Source of the DNA: Mactromeris polynyma | Lineage: Eukaryota > Mollusca > Bivalvia > Venerida > Mactridae | Reading direction: 5' to 3' | DNA length: 64,000 nt | Assembly (NCBI GenBank): GCA_032209605.1 | Contig: JASFXZ010000014.1 | Span: 8,080,912 to 8,144,911 of the forward strand | Part shown: positions 1-9,996 of the stretch, in pieces | How positions within the stretch are numbered: the first letter of the stretch is position 1 | How the letters are laid out: each line of letters opens with the position of its first letter | The notes under the pieces: generated by a model | Database searches by the model: none | Seen by the model: only the letters and a program-made list of their open reading frames with translations | What the model was told of the DNA's origin: nothing | Position numbers and translations under genes: made by a program

Positions 1-1140
1 TGACTTCTGGTGCAGGTAGAAATATCTGGCTCAAGGGTGACTGACTTCTGGTGCAGGTAGAAATATCTGGCTCAAGGGTGACTGGCTTCTGGTGGGATAG
101 AAATATCTGGCTCAAGGGTGACTGGCGTCTGGTGCGGATAGAAATATCTGGCTCAAGGGTGACTGGCTTCTGGTGCGGATAGAAATATCTGGCTCAAGGG
201 TGACTGGCTTCTGGTGGGGATAGAAATATCTGGCTCAAGGGTGACTGTCTTCTGGTGCAGATAGAAATATCTGGCTCAAGGGTGACTGGCTTCTGGTGGG
301 ATAGAAATATCTGGCTCAAGGGTGACTGACTTCTGGTGGGTTAGAAATATCTGGCTCAAGGGTGACTGGCTTCTGGTGGGATAGAAATATCTGGCTCAAG
401 GGTGACTGGCTTCTGGTGCAGATAGAAATATCTGGCTCAAGGGTGACTGACTTCTGGTGCAGATAGAAATATCTGGCTCAAGGGTGACTGGCTTCTGGTG
501 GGATAGAAATATCTGGCTCAAGGGTGACTGGCTTCTGGTGGGATAGAAATATCTGGCTCAAGGGTGACTGGCTTCTGGTGCAGATAGAAATATCTGGCTC
601 AAGGGTGACTGGCTTCTGGTGCAGATAGAAATATCTGGCTCAAGGGTGACTGGCTTCTGGTGGGATAGAAATATCTGGCTCAAGGGTGACTGACTTCTGG
701 TGCAGATAGAAATATCTGGCTCAAGGGTCACTGGCTTCTGGTGGGGATAGAAATATCTGGCTCAAGGGTGACTGACTTCTGGTGGGATAGAAATATCTGG
801 CTCAAGGGTGACTGGTTTCTGGTGCAGATAGAAATATCTGGCTCAAGGGTGACTGACTTCTGGTGGGATAGAAATATCTGGCTCAAGGGTCACTGGCTTC
901 TGGTGGGGATAGAAATATCTGGCTCAAGGGTGACTGACTTCTGGTGGGATAGAAATATCTGGCTCAAGGGTGACTGGTTTCTGGTGCAGATAGAAATATC
1001 TGGCTCAAGGGTGACTGGTGTCTGGTGCAGATAGAAATATCTGGCTCAAGGGTGACTGGTGTCTGGTGCAGATAGAAATATCTGGCTCAAGGGTGACTGG
1101 CTTTTGGTGCGGATAGAAATATCTGACTCAAAGGTGACTG
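1..1140. repeat. 39-40 bp minisatellite array (about 29 units)
   Basis: Head-to-tail units contain GATAGAAATATCTGGCTCAA followed by a variable GGGTGACTGRCTTCTGGTG part; variants differ by 1-2 bases (GGG, GCGG or GCAG before ATAG). The left end lies outside the window. The same unit occurs once to twice at about 7860-7905 and about 21 times at 31371-32226, each time inside the same dispersed element. An open frame across 741-1034 is a by-product of the repeat. Confidence 0.97.
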
Positions 1141-1269
1141 GTTTGGAATCATGACTGGGATAATTAAAATGGCGATGACGGACAGAACATGTGTACCATA
1201 TCTACACAGCAAACAACTTTCTTCTGTGTAAGACCTCAGATAGTGTCAGCATAACTTCAATCAGTATAG

Positions 1270-1570
1270 AATTTCAGGCAACTTGGCAGGAAGTTTGCAG
1301 TAACTTCGCGGGAAGTTCGCGATAACTTCGCAGGAAGTTCGCAGTAGGCGGATTCCTGTTATAGTTGCTGCGAACTTCCTGCAACAAAATTGTTTAGAGC
1401 AAACTTTTACCCTACAAATTAGGTTTGCTGCAAATTTGCTGCAAACTTCATTTGCATAATTTAGGTTTGCGGCAAATTTGCAGCATTAACCTCATTTGCA
1501 TGATAAAAGTTTGCAACAAAACAGTTTGCGACAAATTTGCTGCAACTTTGCAAAAAACCGAGGTCATGTG
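1270..1570. repeat. GCAAATTTGC / octamer-rich block, copy 1
   Basis: The block is dense in AACTTCSYRGGAAGTTCGC and in alternating GCAAATTTGC and ATTTGCAT/ATGCAAAT words. It recurs at about 8030-8245 and 35120-35420. The words match the POU octamer consensus on both strands. A function is not shown. Confidence 0.7.
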
Positions 1571-2302
1571 CACTATGCATTACATTGGGCATGTAATAGA
1601 ACCAGGGGTAAAATGACTAACATTCTTCCGGAGGCGTCGCCCATATGAGAAACTGGTAAATATACGCAAATACACACTTGATCTGTCAGTTCTGATTATT
1701 TACCCATCATAACATTATCAAACTCTATAAGAAATCCTTAGAACATCAGCCCAAATGAAAACCCATAATCTTTTTTCTATCTGATTCAAGTGGGGAAGTT
1801 GGTAGGGCAAATTAGTACTGGCTGATAATTAACTCTAAGACTAGGTAATCTAGGACAACAAGTTGAGCCCACTAATTGTAAAGAGATGAACAGAATAAGA
1901 ATATAATCATTTTTTATTAAAGGAAATAAAGCATTGAGTTATATATAAATATCAGATCCAGGGCAATGAGTATAAAGTTAACCCGAGAAAGTTAATGCAA
2001 GTCGAGGTTGACATTAATATTTCGAGGGTTAACATTATAATTATGCCATCACCCTCCCTGGGATCTGATATTTATTTTACTATACCGAATAAATATATAA
2101 AACTATAAAGTCAATGTGAAACAGAAACAATAAAGTTCATGCAGAGTCTTTGGATTTTTTGAAGCAATTTTTGTGAAAAGAACTGAATCTGTCCAGCATA
2201 ATTACAAGCACTTTATTGTTACCTATTTTAAAAAGCGCCAACAATCGTCTCGGACTATGAGAATTTCTAGTAGTCTAATTTTATACCTGCGCGAGGGTTA
2301 AA

Positions 2303-2449
2303 GACGTTATGTCACAGGGTAAAAACGTTATGTCACAGGGTAAAAACGTTATGTCACAGGGTAAAAACGTTATGTCACAGGGTAAAAACATTATGTCACA
2401 GGGTAAAAACGTTATGTCACAGGGTAAAAACGTTATGACTAAGGGTAAA
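2303..2449. repeat. 21-bp tandem array, 7 units
   Basis: The unit is ACGTTATGTCACAGGGTAAA plus A, with starts at about 2303, 2324, 2345, 2366, 2387, 2408 and 2429. The last unit is diverged (ATGACTAAGGG). The paralogous arrays at 8995 and 61836 have four and three units. Because 21 is a multiple of 3, an open frame (MSQGKNV)n results; it is not evidence for a gene. Confidence 0.93.
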
Positions 2450-3034
2450 ATTACGGATTTGTGTATAGCGTGTATATGTGATTTTGCATGGATAAATCAC
2501 GTGAGGTATAATAGTAGAAATTAGCTATTGGGCATTACCTTGTCAGCAATGGTGATTATTTAAATAGTTTTTATAAAAAAATATTTAAAAACTACCGGTA
2601 TTAAGGTATTGAAACTTATATCACAATATTTAAAACACATTGTATAGTATGGCCAAGATATGAAGGCACAGATAACATTGACAAAACGTCCATATCAAAA
2701 TGCAGGTCGAGTTCAATGATCATAACCATAATTATAATCATCAGATGATGTCACCTGTTGGGGACAAGATGAACTCAGCACTATAATAATAACATTCAAT
2801 TCAATAGTGTAGTGGTATTGGACATCACCCCGTAAATATACTTTTTCTCTAGTCATGTTAAATCATTTTACCCTTACTTTTTCGTTTATTGAGTTTATTG
2901 AATTTTCTTGAGCTGTTATGGAAAAATTCACACAACTGGTTTAGATTGATTACATAAATTATACACTCAATTTGAATTTGAAATAATTTTATTAATTCTG
3001 TACTAGATGTCGTGAAAATTCAGATATCTGATCA

Positions 3035-3660
3035 TATACGAGGGCTGTCCCACTAAATTGTAGACTTTGTTGATAACAATTTAACACGACGTCACATTAG
3101 AAAAATACTTTGCATCTTATTTAATCAATATATAACAAATAAGAAAATGAAGACAAACTGAACTGGTATTGTTTTATTAAGTGTTCATACATTGTTTTCA
3201 ATATACTAGTATACCTTACCGGCGCAGTCTAAAAACCAGACGTATGAAAATCCTTGTGTGTTGATTTAAGTGTTCTGAGCAGACGACGTGTGCGTCAATT
3301 TTCACGGGAAAATGTCGTATCATATGAAGACGACGTTATTTTGACGTCATCACGTTGAATTTCAAATAATTGACGTTATTATTAAAAACGATACGCCCGA
3401 TAATATTACATCATCACAACTTGTGTAAAGCAGAAAATGGCGACTTTCATTCGAAAAGTTGGAAGAGATCCATCCTACCTCTCGCGAATCATAACAACAG
3501 ACGAGACTTGGGTCCACTGCTTTGAACCAGAGAGCAAACAAGCATCAATGGTTTGGAAGCACCAAAGGTTTTTTACCAAAGGTGGTTTCAGATGAGGTGT
3601 TTTTTAAAAGATTGTTGTCAGACGTATGGACAGACGACGGACAAAGACTGATCAGAAAAG
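3035..3660 (+). mobile_element. Mariner-like transposon relic, internally deleted
   Basis: TATACGAGGGCTGTCCCACT at 3035 looks like a mariner terminal repeat next to a TA. At about 3437-3560 the conceptual translation reads ..FIRKVGRDPSYLSRI.. followed by TTDETWVHCFEPESK, the block around the first catalytic Asp of mariner transposases. The helix-turn-helix N-terminal half is absent. Compared with the copy at 63146-64000, about 400 bp are missing between 3443 and 3444. The catalytic C-terminal part is lost after about 3565. It is a dead element. Confidence 0.8.
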
Positions 3661-3700
3661 CTCACCTTGAGCACTTCGTGCTCAGATGAGCTAAAATTAC
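3600..3700. repeat. Bivalve-type repeat end with AGCTCA..TGAGCT hairpin
   Basis: A GACAGACGACGGACAAAG segment is followed by a near-perfect stem: AGCTCACCTTGAGCAC (3659-3674), loop TTC, GTGCTCAGATGAGCT (to 3692). From general knowledge this hairpin with its GGACGACGGAC lead-in is a frequent repeat terminus in bivalve genomes. A degenerate relative lies at about 13718-13752. Confidence 0.65.
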
Positions 3701-4144
3701 TTAAAAACTACTAAACCGTGTAACATTGATACTATTTCAAAAAGTTTAAATGACTTGGATTCAACTTTTAAAAACAAATCAATTGATATCAAATTTGTTG
3801 TACTTATTTTAAGAATAATCAATCATATATATTTTCATATTAAGCAAAGATAACTGAAACATTATCAGATACTGTCGATTGTTTAGAGAAACAATTATGA
3901 CAGCTGCACCATAAATACAAGTAAAATGTCCTATAATATTTAATTGTTGATTGTTTCAACAGTCTAGTGATAACAAATATGACTACAACATCTCGGGAAA
4001 CCATTTCGAACCCAACGTAATGAACATTACAATTCATGTAGATTACTTGTCTGAGGTTTCATAAAAAATTTTACACGTAAAGAATCATTTAATAAATTCA
4101 ATGAAAATGACCACTCATGTAAGACCCTCTATTTATTGATTCAG
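3701..4144. other. AT-rich stretch upstream of the first linker exon
   Basis: No coding signal was found. The right half (about 4075-4144) matches the intron end that precedes every linker exon of the C48 family: an AATAAATTCAATGAAAATGA segment and then a polypyrimidine/CAG acceptor. No leader exon of the kind at 38253 was found here, so copy A may lack its first exon. Confidence 0.5.
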
Positions 4145-4362
4145 TACAACAGCCATCCCAGGGCTATACACCTGAAGATGCTGCAAATGAGGAGCCACTG
4201 AAGGTGCCACCAAGGGATGATTATGATTCATTAAAAAATGCTTCCCCTGGAAAGACACCTCAATTATATTCGACTGATAGCGATATAGAAACTGGTTGTT
4301 TCCCTGATATAGAACCAGAAGAGAGACAAGAACGACATAAATTATCACAAGCAGCAGATCAG
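4145..4362 (+). pseudogene. C48-family linker exon, frame-broken copy
   Basis: The exon follows an ATTGATTCAG acceptor and ends at CAG|GTAAAC. It encodes an acidic, Ser/Pro/Glu-rich segment beginning QQPSQGYTPEDA and ending near EERQERHKLSQAADQ. Sister exons at 5369-5593 and 39302-39532 are multiples of 3 with phase 1 at both ends. This one is 218 nt because about 10 bp (GGGGAAAGAT-like) are missing just before the donor. Including it would shift the downstream frame, so it is probably skipped or dead. It contains no known domain. Confidence 0.6.
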
Positions 4363-4642
4363 GTAAACAGTCTCAAAATTTAGTGTACTATAGAAACATT
4401 TCTTGAATTACACCATAGACTATAACAATGTTTTTGATATTCAATCTCTCATTAAGACCGTAGCTGCATACAGAAATGTCTGGATTATAGACACATCTGG
4501 CTGAGCTATAGTTGCAAAACTACTGTATCATGTAATCAAATGCAAATACATTTACAACAGCTGATTATGTAAATATACTAAGATATGACAACTGAAGACC
4601 CTATCAACAGGATGTTTTCTTGCATCAGGTTAGAAATTAATC

Positions 4643-4895
4643 CACTTGATTAGCTCAGTAGGTAAAGCGCTCGACCGCTAATCTAGATGTTGAGGGCTCA
4701 AAACCCCAGCAAATGTTCTTCTATGAAAACTTGACTGAAGATAATGCATCCCAAGTCATTTGCCCTCCACCTCTGAATTTATGTTGAGAAGTTGTCAGTT
4801 TCTTGTGGAGGAGCAGGTTTAAGTACTGGTTGGTATCCCAGGAACAATGGTTAGATCAACTGACCACAGTATATGACTAAAATACAGTTAAAAAA
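4643..4895 (+). mobile_element. tRNA-derived SINE in intron (copy A, first)
   Basis: The head has pol III box A-like TTAGCTCAGTAGGTAAAGCG and box B-like GGGCTCAAAACCC. The body is TTCTTCTATGAAAACTTGAC.. and a shared central segment CTTGTGGAGGAGCAGGTTTA, ending near TATGACTAAAATACAG. The same copy sits at the same intron position in all related genes, so it was duplicated with them rather than inserted independently. Confidence 0.75.
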
Positions 4896-5368
4896 ACCTG
4901 ACATGAAGCTAGAAAGTATCAGGTTTATATATTTATTTTAATAATATTCAGCAAGTAAAATCTGTTTATCTGGCACTCTTGAATATTCATAACAGTCTGT
5001 ACATTACCATCAGCGGAATACTGAGAGATACTTTCCAATATATTCATAATTATCATGTTGCCACCAAACAAGAATGGCGATGATGCATGAATAGAGTGGT
5101 AGAGATGATTCAGTGCCATTTTAAGGTTGTTATATTGACATCTACAGCATTAAAATACATTGTAGAGTGGTAATAACACCCATGTATTATTTTCGATAAT
5201 TCCCTAGTGAAATAACTAAAGGTATATGTACTACGTGACAACACAACAAAACAAGTGTGAAAGAGATGATTGTGTTCAAATTGAGTTGAAATTTTTACTC
5301 GTAAAGAATCGTTTAATAAATTCAATGAAAATGACCACTCATGTCAGATCCTCTATTTATTGTTTCAG

Positions 5369-5593
5369 TACAACAGCCATCCCAGGGCTATACACATGAA
5401 GATGCTCCGATTGAGAGGACACTGGGGATGCCACCAAGGGATGATTATGATTCATTAGAAAATGCTTCCTGTGGAGAGACAACTCAATTATATTCGGCTG
5501 ATAGCAATATAGAAACTGGTTGTTTCCCTGGTATAGAAACAGAAGAGAGACAAGAACTAACTACATTATCAACAGCAGATGGGGAAAGATCAG
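5369..5593 (+). CDS. C48-family linker exon (copy A)
   Basis: This 225-nt exon lies between a TTTATTGTTTCAG acceptor and an AG|GTAAAC donor, with phase 1 at both ends, so it adds 75 codons without changing frame. The product segment begins (V)QQPSQGYTHEDAPIERTLG and continues acidic and Thr/Ser-rich (..ENASCGETTQLYSADSN..ETEERQELTTLS..). It resembles no known domain and is probably a disordered linker in front of the protease domain encoded at 6247-7040, whose acceptor is also phase 1. The upstream leader exon was not found in the window. Exon calls rest on comparison with three sister copies. Confidence 0.6.
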
Positions 5594-5869
5594 GTAAACA
5601 GTCTCAAATTTAGTGTAGTAGAGAAACATTTCTAGAATTACCCCAAAGTATATAACAATGTGTTTGATATTCAATCTCTCATTAAGACCGTAGCTGCATA
5701 CAGAAATGTCTGGATTATAGACACATCTGGCTGAGCTATAGTTGCAAGACTACTGTACATGTAATCAAATGCAAATACATTTACAACAGCTGATTATGTA
5801 AATTTACTAAGATATGACAACTGAAGACCCTATCAACAGGATGTTTTCTTGCATCAGGTTAGAAATTAA

Positions 5870-6022
5870 TCCACTCGATAAGCTCAGTAGGTAAAGCGCT
5901 CGACCGCTAATCTAGAGGCTGTGGGCTCAAATCACTGGCAAATGTTCTTCCATGAAAATTTGACGGAAGATAATGCATCCCAAGTCATTTGACCTCCACC
6001 TCTGAATTTATGTTCAGAAGTT
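5870..6022 (+). mobile_element. tRNA-derived SINE in intron (copy A, second, 3'-truncated)
   Basis: This is the same head as at 4643 (AAGCTCAGTAGGTAAAGCGC, then GTGGGCTCAAATCAC). It stops at TTTATGTTCAGAAGTTAGTA and lacks the CTTGTGGAGGAG central part. The same truncation point occurs at 43161-43310. Confidence 0.7.
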
Positions 6023-6246
6023 AGTAAAGGTGACATATTGACATTTACAGTTAATAACACTCATGTATTATTTTCGATAATTCCCTAGTGAAATAACTAT
6101 AGGTATATGTACTATGTGACACAACAAAACAACTGTGAAAGAGATGATTGTGTTCAAATGGAGTTGAAATTTTTACTCTTAAGGAATTGTTTAATAAATT
6201 CAATGAAAATGATCACTCCTGTCAGATCCTCTATTTATATTTACAG

Positions 6247-7040
6247 TACACCAGCCATCCCAGGAAGATGCTCCAATTAAGGTCTCAGTGGAGGCGCATC
6301 AAATAGCGTTGCCACCAAGGAATCTCTCAATTGGAAATAGGAAGCATTTAGCTTTGCTTGATGCAGATATAAAAGCTGTCAACAATGATCCTTTGACTGA
6401 AAACGTCATGGAGAAAGCTATTTGTAAAATTCTAAAGGAACAGTATCGTGATCATGGCATTAATGGTTTTCGTGATACACGTAATCAAACTTTCTATGAA
6501 GCACCAGTAGCAGTGCAGCACATTTTAGTGCAGACTAAAGATTACAACCACTGGGTATTAAGCATTTATGACAACGAGAATGAAGTGGTCTATCTGGTTG
6601 ACAGTCACCAACTGGAGCAACCGGAGAAAAATTTGGAATTGAATTTGAAGGAACAGTTATTTAAAGCACATATACCAACTTCAAGGTCATCTAAAGGCTC
6701 TAAACTAAAAGTTGTCAGTTTAAATGTACAGCAACAAACCAACACAAAAGATTGTGGAGTGTACGTTATAGCCTTTCTTGTACAATTTCTTAGCGAGTAT
6801 GAGAAGTGTGGGAATGCTAGGGAGGCTATTGTCAGCCTGAAGAAAGTTTGTTTTTATGATTATAAAATGAGAGACCATTTGCACAAATGTTTAGAAAACC
6901 AGAACTATTTTACACCCTTTCCGCATGAAATACTTGAAATTGATGACAAAGAATGTCCATCAATAGTTATTTCTTGGGATGATTTAGATCTCGAGTATAA
7001 AACAATATACTGGACAAACGAACAAATATGGGTTATATAA
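6247..7040 (+). CDS. C48 (Ulp1/SENP-like) cysteine protease domain exon, copy A
   Basis: The final exon has an acceptor ATATTTACAG at 6246, starts with two bases of a split codon, and encodes about 264 residues to the stop at 7038-7040. The C48 active site is complete: His in DYNHWVLSIY, Asp 17 residues later in VYLVD, Gln in NVQQQTNTKD and Cys six residues after it in DCGVYVIAF. The family cleaves SUMO or ubiquitin-like isopeptide bonds; the actual substrate is unknown. The whole catalytic domain lies in one exon, unlike the intron-rich gene at 19119-26248. Sister exons at 43586 and 55491 share most residues. An ATG at 6288 is in frame but internal to the exon; translation more probably starts in an upstream leader exon that is not visible for this copy. 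The 5' end is therefore uncertain. Confidence 0.85.
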
Positions 7041-7322
7041 GTAATATAGTTAGTAACTTTCACACAGGAAATTATTTTTTCGCAGTACAGGTAAGAACCT
7101 GTTCACTTGTTGGACCAAAATTTAGTACTGATGTATATAAATTACTAAAGGCACATCCAATCCCAAATTTTCTTCCGGTTCATTCAATTGACTTTTTGTG
7201 AAATTATACATTTTGCTGTATTGATATACTGTAGATCAAATTTGTGTTATACATATAATTATTAGTATTATTTAAACAGCTATACATCTCTTCAATAGCT
7301 GAGTGTTTCCATCGAGATCGGA
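7041..7322 (+). other. Shared 3' flank / 3' UTR of C48 copy A
   Basis: This flank matches 56216-56294 plus 56545-56715 downstream of copy E, which carries an extra SINE (56295-56544) after CACTTGTTGGACCAA. The part TGTATTGATATACTGTAGAT.. also occurs at about 27825 and 59283. No ORF was found. It is probably transcribed with the gene. Confidence 0.55.
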
Positions 7323-7579
7323 TTTGGAACGAATACGATCTTGTGACAAGCACGCGACGTGCTTCTTGGAGCGCGTGGTAAGCACGTCGCGGGCTCGTGG
7401 TAAGCACGTCGCGGGGAGCACGTTGCAGGCTCGTGAGGAGCACGTGGTAAGCATGTCGCGAGCTCGCGGGGAGCACGTGGTAAGCACGTCGCGGGCTCGT
7501 GAGGAGCACGTGGTAAGCATGTTGCGAGCTCGCGGGGAGCGCGTGGCAAGCACATCGCGAGCTCGTATTCGTTCCAAAT
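7323..7579. repeat. GC-rich ~33-bp minisatellite enclosed by a 17-bp inverted repeat
   Basis: Units of about 33 bp contain CACGTGGTAAGCAYGTCGCG and GCTCGYGRGGAG. The array is bounded by a perfect inverted repeat: ATTTGGAACGAATACGA at 7322-7338 and its complement at 7563-7579. It is an abrupt GC island in AT-rich DNA. CACGTG E-box words recur. Open frames on both strands here are due to the repeat. Confidence 0.85.
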
Positions 7580-7795
7580 ACTAGCTCGCAACGAGCTGGT
7601 TACTAGCTTGCAACGAGCTGGTACGAGCTAGTTTAGGGACTTTTCTGTAGGGGAAGACATTGGCTTTCAGTCTCATCCTTTTTACTTCACCAACTGAACA
7701 AACTCGTTTCATGTAAAATGTTGTATATTATATTGTAGTATTATGATGTTCATACTATGTAAATAAAATATGTTTAAACTAAATAACACCTCCTT
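7580..7795. other. 3' flank continued
   Basis: Short palindromic GCTCGCAACGAGCTGG-like repeats (7580-7632) are followed by a segment with AACAAACTCGTTTCATGTAA that reappears at about 57200-57300 downstream of C48 copy E. AATAAA-type signals near 7760 could end the copy A transcript. No ORF was found. Confidence 0.45.
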
Positions 7796-9267
7796 TATTA
7801 TTATTATTATTACACCTTCCTTTTTGATTTCCTGTGGTAGGGAGAATAAGATTCTTTCACTGGCTTTTGGTGCGGATAGAAATATCTGGCTCAAGGGTGA
7901 CTGGTTTGGAATCATGACTGGGATAATTAAAACAGCGAGGATTGACAGAACATGTGTACCATATCTACACAGCAAACAATTTTCTTCTGTGTAAGACCTC
8001 AGATAGTGTCAGCATAACTTCAATCAGTATACAATTCGCAGTAGGCGGATTCCTGTTATAGTTGCTGTGAACTTCCTGCAACAAAATTGTTTGGAGCAAA
8101 CTTTTACCATGCAAATTAGGTTTGCTGCAAACTTCATTTGCATAATTTAAGGTTTGCGGCAAATGTGCAGATTAACCTCATTTGCATGATAAAAGTTTGC
8201 AACAAAACAGTTTGCGGCAAATTTGCTGCAACTTTGCAAAAAAATGAGGTCCCGTGCAACATGTAATAGTACCAGGGGTAAAATGACTTCCTGAGGCGTC
8301 GCCCATAAGAGAAACTGGTGGCGACGATAAATAAACGCAAATACACATTTGATCTGTCATTTCTGATTATTTACCCATTATAACATTATCAAACTCTTTA
8401 AGAAATCCTTAGACCATCAGCCCGAATGAAAACCCATAATCTTTTTTCTATCTGATTCAAGTGGGGAAGTTGGTAGGGCAAATTATAGTACTGGCTGATA
8501 ATTAACTCTAAGACTAGAATCTAGGACAACAAGTTGAGCCCATTAATTGTCAAGAGATGAACAGAATAAGAATATAATCATTTTTTATTAAAGGAAATGA
8601 AAGCATTGAGTAATATATAAATATCAGATCGAGGGCAATGAGTATAATGTTAACCCGAGAAAGTTAATGTAAGCCGAGGTTGACATTAATATTTCGAGGG
8701 TTAACATTATATGCCATCACCTTCCCTGGGATCTGATATTTTTTTTATTATACCAAATAAATATATAAAACTATAAAGTCAATGTGAAACAGAAACAATA
8801 AAGTTCATGCAGAGTCTTTGGATTTTTTGAAGCAATTTTTGTGAAAGAACTGAATCTGTCCAGCTGACAGACAATGTCGTTTGCAAACATTACAAGCATT
8901 TGAGTGTTACCTTAGTATAATTTTAAAAAGCGCCAATTGTCTCGGACTATGAGAATTTCTAGTAGTCTAATTTTATACCTGTGCGAGGGTAAAAACGTTA
9001 TGTCACAGGGTAAAAACGTTATGTCACAGGGTAAAAACGTTAAGTCACAGGGTAAAAACGTTATGACAAAGGGTAAAATTAAGGATTTGCGTATAGCGTG
9101 TATATGTGATTTTGCATGGATAAATCACGTGAGGTATAATAATAGAAATTAGCTATTGGGCATAATACCTTGTCAGCAATGGTGATTATAAACAAATATT
9201 TAAAAACTACCGGTATTAAGGTATTGAAACCTTTATCACGATATTAAAACACATTGTATAGTATGGA
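7796..9267. repeat. Dispersed repeat R1, copy 2
   Basis: It begins with (ATT)n ACACCTTCCTTTTTGATTTC, the same lead-in as at 31321, followed here by only one to two 39-bp units. It then matches 1141-2660, including the octamer block (8030-8245) and the 21-bp array (8995-9078, four units). The copy is interrupted at about 9268, where palindrome-rich sequence replaces the GGCCAAGATATGAAGG seen in the other copies. Confidence 0.75.
8995..9078. repeat. 21-bp tandem array, 4 units
   Basis: These are ACGTTATGTCACAGGGTAAA-type units at about 8995, 9016, 9037 and 9058. Homologous to the seven-unit array at 2303 and the three-unit array at 61836. Confidence 0.9.
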
Positions 9268-9900
9268 CAAAAAAATAAAATAATTTCCAAGGGGGGGAGA
9301 ACTATACTAGTCCAGAACTTCCCCGCCCCGAGTTGAAAAAAATCAAAAAAAATCCTAGGGGAGAAGAACTGGACTAGTCCAGAACTTCTCCACCCTATGG
9401 CGCAAACAAATAAACATTTCTTAGGGGAGTTTTACTGGACTAGCTGAAAGTTGAAAATAAATTAATTTCCTTGGGGGGGAAGAACTAGACCAGTCCAGAA
9501 CTTCCCACCCAGAGTTGAAAATCAAAAAAAATCCTAGGGGAGAAGAACTGGACTAGTCCAGAACTTCCCCACCCTAAGGCGCAAAAAAAACAACAACTCT
9601 AGTCCAGACACCTTGACACAAATAAAGTATTTAACTAGGGGAGAAGAAATAGACTAGCTGAAAGTTGAAAATTAAATATTTTACTAGGGGGGAAGAACTG
9701 GACCAGTCCAGAACTTCCACACCCTAACATGAAGAATTAGATAATTTCCAGGGTGAAAAAGTTGAAAATAAAATTATTGTCTAGGGGAGAAGAACTGGAC
9801 CGGTCAGAACTTCCCCGGGGAAGAAACGGACTGGGTGGAAAAGAACAGGACTAGTCCAGATCTTCCACGGGGAAGAACTGGACCGGTCCAAAACCTCCCC
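9268..9900. repeat. CTGGACTAGTCCAG palindrome array
   Basis: A repeated near-palindromic module GGGGAAGAACTGGACTAGTC..CAGAACTTCCCC alternates with AT-rich spacers containing AATTTCCTAGGGG or AAAATAAA. Variants have a CCGG centre (CTGGACCGGTCCAG). The family is the same as the foldback element at 62047-62691, but no clean termini or target duplication could be set here. Confidence 0.8.
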
Positions 9901-9902
9901 GG

Positions 9903-9976
9903 GGCAGGTCACCAGTTCTAGCTTGACCTTTATAATCCCCCGCCCAGGTCACCAGTTCTAGCTTGACCTTTATAAT
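9903..9976. repeat. ~40-bp direct repeat, 2 units
   Basis: CAGGTCACCAGTTCTAGCTT GACCTTTATAAT occurs twice in tandem. It marks the right edge of the palindrome array. Confidence 0.85.
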
Positions 9977-9996
9977 GAAGAGCTTGTTGGTTTCAT

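Larger units (their letters stand above)
1141..3034. repeat. Dispersed repeat R1, copy 1
   Basis: This sequence recurs nearly base for base at about 7905-9262 and, in part, at 61438-62046 plus 62698-63146. From left to right it holds a GGAATCATGACTGGGATAAT segment, a GCAAATTTGC-rich block, an AT-rich middle with TTAACCCGAGAAAGTTAATG, a 21-bp tandem array and a right part with ACCGGTATTAAGG. No protein domain is visible. A central or flanking minisatellite of variable copy number in a dispersed non-coding unit recalls the minisatellite-bearing non-autonomous elements of bivalves (Helentron-like), but no terminal signature was confirmed. Confidence 0.75.

Noticed and set aside
741..1034. 97-codon frame in the 39-bp array
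   Set aside because: Pure minisatellite translation; it breaks wherever the unit length is 39 versus 40.
7204..7591. Several overlapping frames on both strands rich in Arg/Ala/Cys
   Set aside because: They come from the GC-rich 33-bp repeat; all frames are open because the unit lacks stops.
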